NCBI GenBank assembly: GCA_041394185.1
Contig: JAWKIQ010000002.1
Location: 372,001 to 436,000, forward strand
Origin: Acidimicrobiales bacterium
GTDB taxonomy: Bacteria; Actinomycetota; Acidimicrobiia; Acidimicrobiales; Poriferisodalaceae
Reading direction: 5' to 3'
Length of the DNA stretch: 64,000 nt
Both the position numbers and the translations under genes were made by a program. Of the stretch, positions 16,377 through 23,991 are shown piece after piece. Under the pieces are notes generated by a model. The model was not told the DNA's origin. It made no database searches and saw nothing but the letters and a program-made list of their open reading frames with translations. The number at the start of each line of letters is the position of its first letter. Position 1 is the first letter of the stretch.

Positions 16377-17390
16377 ATGCAATCTGACCTGCCAACCGTC
16401 GGCGTGATCGCCAATCCGTTGTCCGGGCGTGACGTTCGGCGGGTTGCGGCCCGCGGTGCCATCGCCACCAACCAGGACAAGCGCAACCGGATAGCCCGGG
16501 CGGTCATCGGTGCGGTCACCGCCGGAGCGAGGCGCATAGTGGTCATGGACGAGCCGTTCCGTATCGCCTCGGGTGCGATCGCCGACCTGAAACTCGACAT
16601 CGAGCTGCAAACCTTGGACGTCGGCGCCAAGCTCTCCCCAGACGACACGCTGCGCGCTGCGGTGGCCATGCGTGACATGGGTGTTCAAGTGGTGATCGTC
16701 CTGGGCGGCGATGGCACCAACCGAATGATCGCCTCCGTATGGCCCGACGTCACCTTGATGCCGATGTCGACGGGCACCAACAACGTGTTCCCGACCTCGA
16801 TCGAACCCACCATCGCAGGTGCTGCGGCGGGATTGGTCGCCGCTGGGCGGGTCGACATAGAAACCGTTGCGCCCCGCTCGAAGGTGGTGCGAGTCGATGT
16901 CGACGGAGATCCCGACGTGGCCCTCATCGATGCCGTTCACCTCGTGGGCGACTTCGTCGGTAACCGGATGCCCTACGAGCCGTCGTGTATCCGAACCCTG
17001 GTGCTGAGCCGCTCTGAACCCGCTGCCATCGGCGTATCGGCGATCGGTGGGCTCGTGAGGCCATGTGCGGGTGACGCCGACGCCGGCGTGGTCGTCGAAT
17101 GCGGCCCGGGCGGCATGCCGCTTCGGGCGCCGATCGCACCCGGGCTGTACAGAACCGTGCCGGTGATCTCGAGCCGATTCGTCGAGCTGGGCGAAACCGT
17201 TCAGATCTCGCCGCCGGGCCTGCTGGCTTACGACGGTGACCGCACCCACAAGATCACGGGCTCCGCAACCGCACGGGTCGTACGCGATGGCCCGCGCGTG
17301 GTCGACGTCGAGCGGGCCATGAGCCTGGCAGCCGCCAACGGCGCATTCTCGACCGACGAAGCAGCCAGCGGGGATCAGACGCTGATCTGA
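16377..17390 (+). CDS. ATP-NAD kinase / AcoX-like protein
   Basis: 337 residues. The nucleotide-binding core VVIVLGGDGTNRMIASVWPD followed by MPMSTGTNNVFP matches the NAD kinase-like family, in the subgroup containing AcoX of acetoin clusters. N-terminal VGVIANPLSGRDVRR is also typical (IxNPxxG). The predicted reaction is phosphorylation of NAD or a related small molecule; AcoX itself has no proven activity. No acetoin dehydrogenase genes are nearby. It heads an apparent operon with a small membrane protein, an aminotransferase and a zinc-ribbon protein. Confidence 0.82.
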   Translation: MQSDLPTVGVIANPLSGRDVRRVAARGAIATNQDKRNRIARAVIGAVTAGARRIVVMDEPFRIASGAIADLKLDIELQTLDVGAKLSPDDTLRAAVAMRDMGVQVVIVLGGDGTNRMIASVWPDVTLMPMSTGTNNVFPTSIEPTIAGAAAGLVAAGRVDIETVAPRSKVVRVDVDGDPDVALIDAVHLVGDFVGNRMPYEPSCIRTLVLSRSEPAAIGVSAIGGLVRPCAGDADAGVVVECGPGGMPLRAPIAPGLYRTVPVISSRFVELGETVQISPPGLLAYDGDRTHKITGSATARVVRDGPRVVDVERAMSLAAANGAFSTDEAASGDQTLI

Positions 17391-17430
17391 ACCGGCTCAA
17401 GCCTGCGGCCAGGCGGCCGACAAACTCTGC

Positions 17431-17739
17431 ATGGATATCGGGGTTCTGAGCGACCAGCCGGCGATTGCCACCGCCTTTGTGGCTGCCGCGTCGTTGATGG
17501 CGCTCGTGTATCGCCGACCAAGGCCGTCGGACAAGACCCAGGTGCTCAAGCGGAGCTGGCAGACGAGGGCTGCGGCCGTATGCCTGGAACGCGCCGCCGA
17601 GCTGGCAGCGCAACCGCCCGGCACAGATGCAACGACATCGCCTGCGCTGGACCTGACCGAAGCCCCGGCCACCATCGACCTGGCAGAACCTGCCGTCGAT
17701 CTTCGCCACCCCGAGCGGCGTGACAGCATGCTCGAGTGA
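17431..17739 (+). CDS. Small hypothetical protein with N-terminal hydrophobic segment
   Basis: 102 residues. Residues 9-28 (PAIATAFVAAASLMALVYRR) could form one membrane helix; the rest is polar, with an Ala/Pro/Thr-rich tail. Codon third positions are strongly G/C like neighbouring genes, and its TGA overlaps the GTG of the aminotransferase (GTGA at 17736), which argues for real translation and coupling. The start at 17431 has only a weak Shine-Dalgarno and could be wrong. No family recognised. Confidence 0.55.
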   Translation: MDIGVLSDQPAIATAFVAAASLMALVYRRPRPSDKTQVLKRSWQTRAAAVCLERAAELAAQPPGTDATTSPALDLTEAPATIDLAEPAVDLRHPERRDSMLE

Positions 17740-18932
17740 CCTCGAAGAACCAGCCACTCCCCAAACGCCAGTCGCAGCGACAGACAAGCCTTCCCGACCG
17801 CGCTCGCATCGAGCCGTTCCACGTGATGGAGGTCATGCGTGCTGCCGCCCAGCGAGTGGCCGCCGGCGCCGACGTTGTTCACCTGGAGGTCGGGCAGCCT
17901 GGCACAGCGGCCCCTCGAGGTGTCATCGAAGCGGCCCGCACTGCGCTGGAAGACGACGTGCTCGGCTACACGGTGGCACTGGGAGACGACTCGCTCAGAA
18001 CCTCGATAGCACAGCACTATCAGGACTGGTACGGGGTCGATGTCGACCCGCAGCGTGTCGTGATCACCCAGGGCAGCTCGGGCGCTTTCTCGCTGATCTT
18101 CCTGGCGGCGTTCGCTCCGGGCAGCAGGGTGGTGATTCCCGCTCCCGGCTACGCCGCCTACCGCAACATGCTGACGGCCCTGGGAATCGAGCCGGTACTG
18201 GTCGAGGTGGGTCCGGCCGACGGATACGTCCTGGGCATCGATCACCTGGAGGCGGCCGGCGACATCGACGGCGTCATCGTGGCCAGCCCCAACAACCCCA
18301 CCGGCACGATGATCGAGCCCGATGAGCTGGTCGCCATGGCCAACTGGTGCGCCGAACGAGGGGTCCGCTTCGTCAGCGACGAGATCTACCACGGCATCAC
18401 CTTCGGCAAGCAGGCGCGCACTGCGGCCGACCTCGACGGCGACCCGATAGTGGTCAACAGCTTCTCGAAGTACTTCTCGATGACGGGTTGGCGGTTGGGC
18501 TGGACGATCTTGCCGACCGAGCTGGTTACCCCTGTCGAGCGGCTGGCCCAGAACCTGACGATCGCCCCGTCGACCATCGCCCAACTAGCGGCCCGCGCGG
18601 CGTTCGGCTGCCACGACGAACTGGGCCGCAACGTCGAGGTCTACCGCCTCAACCGGGCCACGCTGCTGGATGCTCTGCGGAGTATGGGGTTCACCCGTTT
18701 GGCTCCGGCCGACGGGGCGTTCTACATCTGGGCCGACGTGTCACATCTGTGCGACGACAGCCAGGAGCTGTGCAAGACGTGGCTCGACGACCTGGGCGTG
18801 GCGGTCACGCCGGGGGTCGACTTCGACCCCATCCACGGGCATCGCCACGTGCGGTTCTCTTACGCCGGCACCTCGCGCGACATGAGCGAGGCGATCGATC
18901 GCATCGGCGGCTGGCTCGACGTGCAACGATGA
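17736..18932 (+). CDS. PLP-dependent class I/II aminotransferase
   Basis: 398 residues of fold-type I. Visible signatures: HLEVGQPGTAAPRGVIEAAR near residue 50, VASPNNPTGTMIEPDEL, VSDEIYHGITF (Asp and Tyr contacting PLP), and VNSFSKYFSMTGWRLGW with the Schiff-base lysine. The C-terminal Arg region is VRFSYAGTSRD. The profile is that of aspartate/alanine-type aminotransferases; the amino donor cannot be fixed. GTG start overlaps the upstream stop, and the downstream zinc-ribbon gene overlaps its own stop (ATGA at 18929). Confidence 0.9.
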   Translation: MTSKNQPLPKRQSQRQTSLPDRARIEPFHVMEVMRAAAQRVAAGADVVHLEVGQPGTAAPRGVIEAARTALEDDVLGYTVALGDDSLRTSIAQHYQDWYGVDVDPQRVVITQGSSGAFSLIFLAAFAPGSRVVIPAPGYAAYRNMLTALGIEPVLVEVGPADGYVLGIDHLEAAGDIDGVIVASPNNPTGTMIEPDELVAMANWCAERGVRFVSDEIYHGITFGKQARTAADLDGDPIVVNSFSKYFSMTGWRLGWTILPTELVTPVERLAQNLTIAPSTIAQLAARAAFGCHDELGRNVEVYRLNRATLLDALRSMGFTRLAPADGAFYIWADVSHLCDDSQELCKTWLDDLGVAVTPGVDFDPIHGHRHVRFSYAGTSRDMSEAIDRIGGWLDVQR

Positions 18933-19192
18933 ACGGCGTGACCGAGACCGCTGCGCCACACAACCCATCGTCCGACCAGCTCGCAGACGACCCGAACTTC
19001 GACCCGAATGCCGCTGTCGAGTTCGATTGCCCGCGGTGTGGGCACACGGTTGCCGAGGCGTTCTATGGCCCGTGCACCAGATGTCGCCGTGAGCTTCGCG
19101 CTCGGATGGCGGGCGAGCAACGAGAGATAGAAGTCGCCGGCTACGAGCCCAAGATGAACGTGGTGCCCAACCAGATCGCCACGAAGGAATAG
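18929..19192 (+). CDS. Small zinc-ribbon protein
   Basis: 87 residues. FDCPRCGHTVAEAFYGPCTR-x-CRR contains two CxxC pairs (about residues 34-37 and 49-52), a typical zinc ribbon. The flanks are acidic and polar without membrane segments. It overlaps the aminotransferase by four bases and ends 10 bp from the convergent M20 peptidase. Small ribbons of this kind are often accessory or nucleic-acid-binding proteins; no specific role can be assigned. Confidence 0.75.
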   Translation: MNGVTETAAPHNPSSDQLADDPNFDPNAAVEFDCPRCGHTVAEAFYGPCTRCRRELRARMAGEQREIEVAGYEPKMNVVPNQIATKE

Positions 19193-19202
19193 GTCAGTCG
19201 GT

Positions 19203-20624
19203 TCAGCTGCGCGACGCGTGGGCGTCGAGGATCTCGGCGACACAGGCCGTCAGGTTCTTGGCCGTGTCGAGGTGCAGGAACTCGTTGGGTCCGTGCGCGT
19301 TCGACTCGGGCCCCAACACCCCGGTGATGACGAACTGGGCGCCAGGGAACTTGGCGCCCAGCATGCCCATGAACGGGATCGATCCGCCTTCGCCCTGGAA
19401 CCCCGCACGGCGGCCGAAGTGTCTTTCCGATGCCTGGTCGAGGGCCTGCGCAAGCCACTCGTCCAGCAGCGGTGCGGCCCAACCCGGGCCGTGCTCGGCA
19501 TCATCGAACTCGACCGTGGCCGAATAGGGCGGATCCTCGGTAAGGGCGCGCGACACTGCGCGGGCCGCGACCTCGGGATCGACCGTCGGCGGGAGGCGGA
19601 ACGACAGCTTGGCCGAGGTATGGGGCCGCAGGACGTTGCCGGCGTCGCCGGGCTGCGGGGCGCCACCCAAGCCCACGACGGACAGGGCGGGTCGCCAAGT
19701 GCGGTTCAGGATCAACTCGACGATGTCGTCGTCGACGGGCCGGGTCGAGCCCGAGAACGGAAGGGCTCCCACCACCTCGTGGGCCAGCAACGGCGCAGCT
19801 TGAGCCGCCTTGGCCACCACGTCGGCGGGTATCTCGGCGTGCAGTTCGGGCAGCTTTATGTGGCCCGTGGCCGAGTCTTCGACGCGTTCGATGAGAGTGC
19901 GAAGGATCCGAAACGACGATGGCACCACTCCGCTGGCCGAGCCGCTGTGTAGGCCCTGGTCGGTGACCTGGACGTGCAGGGTTCCGCTGACCAGCCCCCT
20001 CAACGATGTGGTGACCCACATAGCGTCGTAGTCGGCGGCGCCACTATCGAGGCACACGACCAGATCCACGTCGCCGAGCCTGTGCGCCAGGTTGTCTACG
20101 TGGGCCGCCAGGTCGGGGCTGCCCGATTCCTCGCCGGCTTCGATGAGCACGATGAGCCTGCTGTGCAGACCGCCGGCGCCCACCAGGGCTTCTACTGCGG
20201 TGAGGGCCGCAAACATGGCATAACCGTCGTCGGCCCCACCCCTGCCGTACAGGCGGCCATCTTCGATGACGGGTGTCCACGGGCCCTTACCGTCGTCCCA
20301 ACCCTGCATCTCGGGTTGCTTGTCGAGATGCCCGTACAGCAGCACCGTCTTGTCCGACAGCGCGTCGGGATGTGCGGGGATCTCGCACACTATGACCGGG
20401 GTTGCACCCTCGAGCGGGACGACATCCACACTCATTCCCTCGATGTTGCGGGCCGACGCCCAACGGGCGAACATCTCGACGACCTGGTCCATGTGACCGT
20501 GCTCGGCCCAGGCGGGATCGAACGCCTGGCTCAGGTTGGGCACCTCGATGTAGTCGCACAAGGTCGGCACGACGTCCTGGGCCCAGACGGAATCGATGTA
20601 GGCGGTGAGGTCTTGGCTTCTCAT
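19203..20624 (-). CDS. M20/M25/M40 family metallopeptidase (dipeptidase-like)
   Basis: 473 residues. The dizinc site of M20 peptidases is complete: LYGHLDKQPE (His, Asp), GRGGADDGYAMF (bridging Asp) and IEAGEESGSPDL (catalytic Glu and metal Glu), then a lid/dimerisation domain (LHVQVTDQGLHSGSASGVVP) and a late His in ESNAHGPNEFLHL. The profile is that of the CNDP/carnosinase-like dipeptidase branch, acting in the cytosol on small peptides. ATG at 20624 has a weak GAG Shine-Dalgarno. The upstream 330 bases carry an unusual structured leader (20641-20890). Confidence 0.9.
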   Translation of the reverse strand: MRSQDLTAYIDSVWAQDVVPTLCDYIEVPNLSQAFDPAWAEHGHMDQVVEMFARWASARNIEGMSVDVVPLEGATPVIVCEIPAHPDALSDKTVLLYGHLDKQPEMQGWDDGKGPWTPVIEDGRLYGRGGADDGYAMFAALTAVEALVGAGGLHSRLIVLIEAGEESGSPDLAAHVDNLAHRLGDVDLVVCLDSGAADYDAMWVTTSLRGLVSGTLHVQVTDQGLHSGSASGVVPSSFRILRTLIERVEDSATGHIKLPELHAEIPADVVAKAAQAAPLLAHEVVGALPFSGSTRPVDDDIVELILNRTWRPALSVVGLGGAPQPGDAGNVLRPHTSAKLSFRLPPTVDPEVAARAVSRALTEDPPYSATVEFDDAEHGPGWAAPLLDEWLAQALDQASERHFGRRAGFQGEGGSIPFMGMLGAKFPGAQFVITGVLGPESNAHGPNEFLHLDTAKNLTACVAEILDAHASRS

Positions 20625-20640
20625 CTCGGCGCTCTCGGCT

Positions 20641-20890
20641 AGACGAAGGGTTCACGAGAAATAGGAAACCCCGAGCCACTTCATCCTGGCGTGACCTTCA
20701 CAGGTGACGGTTCGGATGCCGCAGTCGGACGGGCCGCGGGGCTCGGGGTTCCGGTGGTCCGGGTTGGAGTCGCCACCTGGACCCGACCAGAGGTCGGATC
20801 GGAGACAACCCACGTGGCGGGTGCCTCAGCGCCCGGCCACCTCCAAGGTCCTAGAGTCTGAATGCATGTAGGGACCACCTCCTTTCTCTG
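20641..20890 (-). promoter_or_regulatory. Unidentified structured leader or small RNA upstream of the M20 peptidase gene
   Basis: The 330 bases between the M20 gene and the dcyD-like gene hold no normal gene but much potential structure on the minus strand. There is a perfect AGGAGG Shine-Dalgarno with a 13-codon ORF. A 6-bp hairpin ccgacc-aga-ggtcgg spans 20783-20797. Two crossing 6-bp pairings (gggttg 20761-20766 with caaccc 20806-20811; cgccac 20771-20776 with gtggcg 20814-20819) imply a pseudoknot or alternative folds. A stem with a GTGA loop and one mismatch lies at 20691-20708. A perfect 11-bp stem joins 20740-20750 to 20667-20677, followed by a T-rich stretch. The longest ORF across it (20681-20908) has poor third-position GC. 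It could be an attenuator, a riboswitch or an independent small RNA. Confidence 0.5.
20826..20867 (-). CDS. 13-codon leader ORF (MHSDSRTLEVAGR)
   Basis: ATG at 20867 follows aaaggaggtgg, one of the strongest Shine-Dalgarno sequences in the window, at 10-base spacing, and stops at TGA 20826-20828. It starts the structured leader ahead of the M20 gene. It could be a regulatory leader peptide whose translation shifts the downstream folding. The peptide has no run of a single amino acid that would point to classical tRNA-dependent attenuation. Existence is inferred from the ribosome binding site only. Confidence 0.4.
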   Translation of the reverse strand: MHSDSRTLEVAGR

Positions 20891-20913
20891 GTTCCGCGAT
20901 GCTGACACACAAA

Positions 20914-20929
20914 ACTCGCCGATGCGAGT
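20914..20929 (-). terminator. Intrinsic terminator downstream of the dcyD-like gene
   Basis: Minus strand reads ACTCGC-atcg-GCGAGT-TTTGTGT: a 6-bp perfect stem with tetraloop followed by three Ts, 26 bases after the stop of the dcyD-like gene. The stem is preceded by A-rich bases when read from the other strand, so it may work in both directions. Confidence 0.6.
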
Positions 20930-20954
20930 CGGTTTGTGGTCGGGGCCAGGGCGG

Positions 20955-21899
20955 TCAGCCCACCCAGCTGCGATATTTGTCGGTGAACAGTGCCGGCGAG
21001 CCCCCGGTTGCCACGAACACGATGTGCCGATCCTCGATCTGGCCCTGATCGGCCAGGCTCATCAGCCCGCCGAATGCCTTGCCCGAGTACACCGGATCGA
21101 GCAAGACCCCGGCGTGTCGCAGGACCAAGCCGATCGCCTCGCGAGTCAGGTCGGTACGCGCCCCATAACCCCGGCCCACAAAACCCTGCGCGACCCGTGG
21201 CACGCCCACCGGTTCGGGGCGCCCGGCCAGAGCTGCGGTGTCGGAAGCCAGCTTGGCGACCTTTGCGGCAACGCCCGAGACGGCGCCGACGTCTACGGCA
21301 AGAACCCTGTCGTGGTCTGCGAACCCCGCTACCAGCCCGGCATGGGTGCCGCCGGACCCCTCGGCGTGCACCACCAGGCTGTCGGGTGGCGCCTGCTGCC
21401 CTATCTCGTCGGCGGCTTCGACATAGCCGAGGCACCCAACCGGGCTAGACCCGCCCAGAGGCACCAGGTACCGGTCTGGCGCCTCAGCGGCCACCTCGGC
21501 AATGGCCTGCTCGAGGTCGTCGGAATAGCCGTCGCCGGTGAACACCAGGTCTGCGCCCGCAATTCGATCGAGCACGAGGTTTCCCTCGGGCACCTGCGGC
21601 TCGGCGCCACCCAACACGGCCACACAACGCAGGCCGTTCATCGCCGCGGCCACCGCCGTCATGCGCACGTGGTTGCTCTGAGCAGCGCCCCCGGTGACCA
21701 GTGTCGTGGCGCCCGCCGCGATCGCGTCGGCACACAAGTACTCGAGCTTGCGAGCCTTGTTACCCCCACCGGCGATGGCCGTGAGGTCGTCTCGTTTGAT
21801 GAACAGCCGGCCCGGCTCGAGGCCGATCGCCTTTGCCAGCGCATCGCAACGCTGCAACGGGGTTGGAAGTCCGGCGAATCGCAAGGGTTCGACTGTCAT
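20955..21899 (-). CDS. D-cysteine desulfhydrase / ACC deaminase-family PLP enzyme
   Basis: 314 residues of fold-type II. IKRDDLTAIAGGGNKARKLE contains the PLP lysine (Lys48), and TLVTGGAAQSNHVRMTAVAA is the substrate-carboxylate loop of the DcyD/ACC-deaminase family. The phosphate-binding loop appears as HAEGSGGTHAGLVAG. DcyD converts D-cysteine to pyruvate, ammonia and sulfide; ACC deaminase opens the cyclopropane of ACC. Sequence alone favours the DcyD branch but does not settle the substrate. It stands alone, followed by a terminator, and its start is divergent from the coiled-coil gene. Confidence 0.82.
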   Translation of the reverse strand: MTVEPLRFAGLPTPLQRCDALAKAIGLEPGRLFIKRDDLTAIAGGGNKARKLEYLCADAIAAGATTLVTGGAAQSNHVRMTAVAAAMNGLRCVAVLGGAEPQVPEGNLVLDRIAGADLVFTGDGYSDDLEQAIAEVAAEAPDRYLVPLGGSSPVGCLGYVEAADEIGQQAPPDSLVVHAEGSGGTHAGLVAGFADHDRVLAVDVGAVSGVAAKVAKLASDTAALAGRPEPVGVPRVAQGFVGRGYGARTDLTREAIGLVLRHAGVLLDPVYSGKAFGGLMSLADQGQIEDRHIVFVATGGSPALFTDKYRSWVG

Positions 21900-22028
21900 G
21901 GGCCGACGCTACCCGGCGACCAGAGCGCGTCCCTCGATCGGATTCACATCACTTTCGCGAACCGCCCGGCGGTCGACGAGTCGAACGAGGAGGAGGCGCC
22001 CGAACGGGCTCCGGAGGGGTCTATACAG

Positions 22029-22058
22029 ATGAATTCGAATCAACAGGCGACCGGCTGA
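22029..22058 (+). CDS. Nine-codon minicistron (MNSNQQATG) coupled to the next gene
   Basis: ATG at 22029 has GGAGGGG 8 bases upstream. The ORF ends at TGA 22056-22058, sharing its A with the ATG of the coiled-coil gene (TGATG). The downstream gene has no good Shine-Dalgarno of its own, so ribosomes may reach it by reinitiation after this minicistron. Inferred from signals only. Confidence 0.4.
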   Translation: MNSNQQATG

Positions 22059-23224
22059 TGGGACGCTGCTACGACTTCGGGGTGTCAATCGACCCCAGTT
22101 CGGAACGGGCCATGGTCGTTGCACCAGAGGGCGGGCGCTGCGTCTGCCCGTCGAGCGGTGCAGTTTGCGTCGGCCGCTTTGCCGGTTGCTCACAGATCCT
22201 CTCCCAACCGGGGAGGGTTCCGCCGAACGCCCCGGCATGGGCACTGGACCCAGCGCCCGTGGCCGTGCGGGCTGAACCACAACGGATTCCGGCCGCGGTC
22301 GGAGCGGCCGTCGGTGCCGGGGCCTCAGCCCACTTTGGTCGCACCGATCACTTCGACCTCAAACCGGAGGCCGACCTCGAGATCGCACCAATCCCTAGCC
22401 GGTACGCCGCCGTACCCGCCAACGATCGGCCGGTCGACGTGAACGGTTCACGCCCGGTTTCGGTCGACGACTTGGCCGAGGCGGTTGTACACCTTCGCGA
22501 GTCGATGGCTCAGAACACCCCCGTGGTCGAACAGATCGCTGACCTGCTCGCCGAGCAGGAGGCGTTGCGGAGATCGTTCGGACGTGTGGACGAAGCCCTG
22601 GATCGCATGTCGCGGCTCGAGTCCGCCGTCGACAGGCTCACCTCGACCGTCCAGTCGTTTCGAGACGACATCGAAGAACAAGCGGGCACCCCCGACCAGC
22701 TCACGCGAGTACAGGCCTCGATAGAGCGCCTCACCAAGGCGGTGATCGAGGGCAACGAACAACGCACGCGACCTCAACAGGTGTCGCCGCTGGCGTTCGA
22801 GACGCTGCAGGAGACCGTCGACAACACGGCCACGATGTCGATCGCCATGCGAAACGAGCTCGTCGAATTGGTCGATGCGCAGGCCCGGGAAACACATGCC
22901 CTTCGTAGGCAGCTCACCGAGTTGATGAGACGCACCGTCGAGTCGACAGACCGCATTGCGCAACCGATGCCAGATACCGACGACATCGCCAGGCAGATCG
23001 CGTCACTGAGCGACGACGTCGCGCGGCTGCACACGGGTTCCGAACTGGTCACAGCTACCGAGCTGGCTGCCACGATCAACACCCTGCGAGGAGCAGGGAT
23101 AGAGGACATCTCGGCCGCCCACCTGGTGCACTCGTTCCAGGTGGACGTCCGCGAGCTGCGCAACGAAATCGCAGATCTGAAGGGGCAGTTGGCAGCCGTC
23201 GGTGCGGCCGAACCCAACGGCTGA
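22058..23224 (+). CDS. Coiled-coil protein of unknown function
   Basis: 388 residues if the ATG at 22058 is used. The N-terminal third is Cys/Pro/Ala-rich (GGRCVCPSSGAVCVGRFAGC) and poorly conserved-looking. From about residue 130 onward it is a long heptad-rich helix (LRESMAQNTPVVEQIADLLA, DEALDRMSRLESAVDRLTS and more), predicting a parallel coiled coil of about 200 residues. A later start, GTG 22439 or ATG 22507, would leave only the coiled coil and cannot be excluded. It precedes a methyltransferase and a glycosyltransferase at the left edge of the polysaccharide locus. It could be a scaffold or length-control protein; this is speculation. Confidence 0.6.
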   Translation: MGRCYDFGVSIDPSSERAMVVAPEGGRCVCPSSGAVCVGRFAGCSQILSQPGRVPPNAPAWALDPAPVAVRAEPQRIPAAVGAAVGAGASAHFGRTDHFDLKPEADLEIAPIPSRYAAVPANDRPVDVNGSRPVSVDDLAEAVVHLRESMAQNTPVVEQIADLLAEQEALRRSFGRVDEALDRMSRLESAVDRLTSTVQSFRDDIEEQAGTPDQLTRVQASIERLTKAVIEGNEQRTRPQQVSPLAFETLQETVDNTATMSIAMRNELVELVDAQARETHALRRQLTELMRRTVESTDRIAQPMPDTDDIARQIASLSDDVARLHTGSELVTATELAATINTLRGAGIEDISAAHLVHSFQVDVRELRNEIADLKGQLAAVGAAEPNG

Positions 23225-23236
23225 AGGAGCTGAGCG

Positions 23237-23983
23237 ATGACAACCTCGGTCGGGTACCCAATCGACACCGGCTGGCCTACCTGGACCAGGTTCGCGCTCT
23301 GCGAGGCAGACTTCGACCGTGCCATCAGGCGACTCGAACCCCAGCGCCCGTTCGACCGTTGGGTCACGAATCTCAAGCATCGGGTGCTCAGTGGCACTGG
23401 GTTCCCTCCGCTGGATCGGGCCAAGCGGTGGGACGAAGCCAACGTCGTCGAGTTGCTGAGCTATTGGGACAGGAACCTCTCGATGCTCGACTGCGGTGCG
23501 TACAACTCGCCCGCACCGTGGGCTGCCTCGCGTGTGGGCGTGCGAAGGGTGGCAGGCATCGATCTCAACCCGAGGGTGCCGATGTCGCCCAGGTCGGCCC
23601 ATGTGACCTACTCGTGCCAGAACATGATGGCCACCGCCTACCACGACCACACCTTCGACCTGATCGTGGCCGGTTCGGTCGTCGAGCACGGAGTCGACTG
23701 GAACCGGTGGTTGGCGGAATGCCGCCGGATAGTCAAGCCCGGCGGGCTCGTGTATGTGTCGACCGACTTGGTCGCCGAACACGCCCGCACGGAAGGTCTG
23801 ACCGCATTCGGGCTCCCCTGGACGCCCCTGAGGCCCAGCGAAATCGCACCCATGGCGGACGTATTCGCACTCAACGGCTTCTTCGTGGAAGCCGTTGATC
23901 CGCCGAAGTTGCCCCAAACCCTTCCGGTCGAGTTCCTGGGCGTAGGAATCGGGTTCGTGGCCTTTGCGGCCCGCGCCGTTTGA
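23237..23983 (+). CDS. SAM-dependent methyltransferase (class I)
   Basis: 248 residues. Motif I is MLDCGAYNSPAPWAASRVG, with an acidic residue ending the second strand in RVAGIDLNPR. The post-I region is FDLIVAGSVVEHGVDWNRWL, typical of Methyltransf_11/23, followed by VKPGGLVYVSTDL. A good Shine-Dalgarno (aaggag) precedes ATG. It sits between the coiled-coil gene (12 bp upstream) and a glycosyltransferase, so sugar O-methylation or methylation of a cap residue in the polysaccharide is plausible. Confidence 0.82.
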   Translation: MTTSVGYPIDTGWPTWTRFALCEADFDRAIRRLEPQRPFDRWVTNLKHRVLSGTGFPPLDRAKRWDEANVVELLSYWDRNLSMLDCGAYNSPAPWAASRVGVRRVAGIDLNPRVPMSPRSAHVTYSCQNMMATAYHDHTFDLIVAGSVVEHGVDWNRWLAECRRIVKPGGLVYVSTDLVAEHARTEGLTAFGLPWTPLRPSEIAPMADVFALNGFFVEAVDPPKLPQTLPVEFLGVGIGFVAFAARAV

Positions 23984-23991
23984 GGTCGCCC

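Noticed and set aside
14091..17390. 1099-codon open frame on the plus strand running through thiP and the kinase region
   Set aside because: Only the part from 16377 has family motifs (GGDGTNR). The upstream portion is a shadow frame of thiP and antisense to the ThiD-like gene, with Arg/His-rich low-complexity translation.
17397..18584. 395-codon minus-strand ORF opposite the aminotransferase
   Set aside because: The plus-strand frame shows all PLP aminotransferase motifs; the minus translation has no recognisable features.
20868..20890. Plus-strand gggaccacctcctttct resembling the 3' end of 16S rRNA
   Set aside because: The match is confined to the anti-Shine-Dalgarno, with no other 16S sequence nearby. 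It is simply the complement of a strong Shine-Dalgarno on the minus strand.
20681..20908. 75-codon minus-strand ORF across the structured leader
   Set aside because: Third-position GC is much lower than in real genes of the window and no plausible Shine-Dalgarno precedes it; the structured-RNA reading explains the region better.
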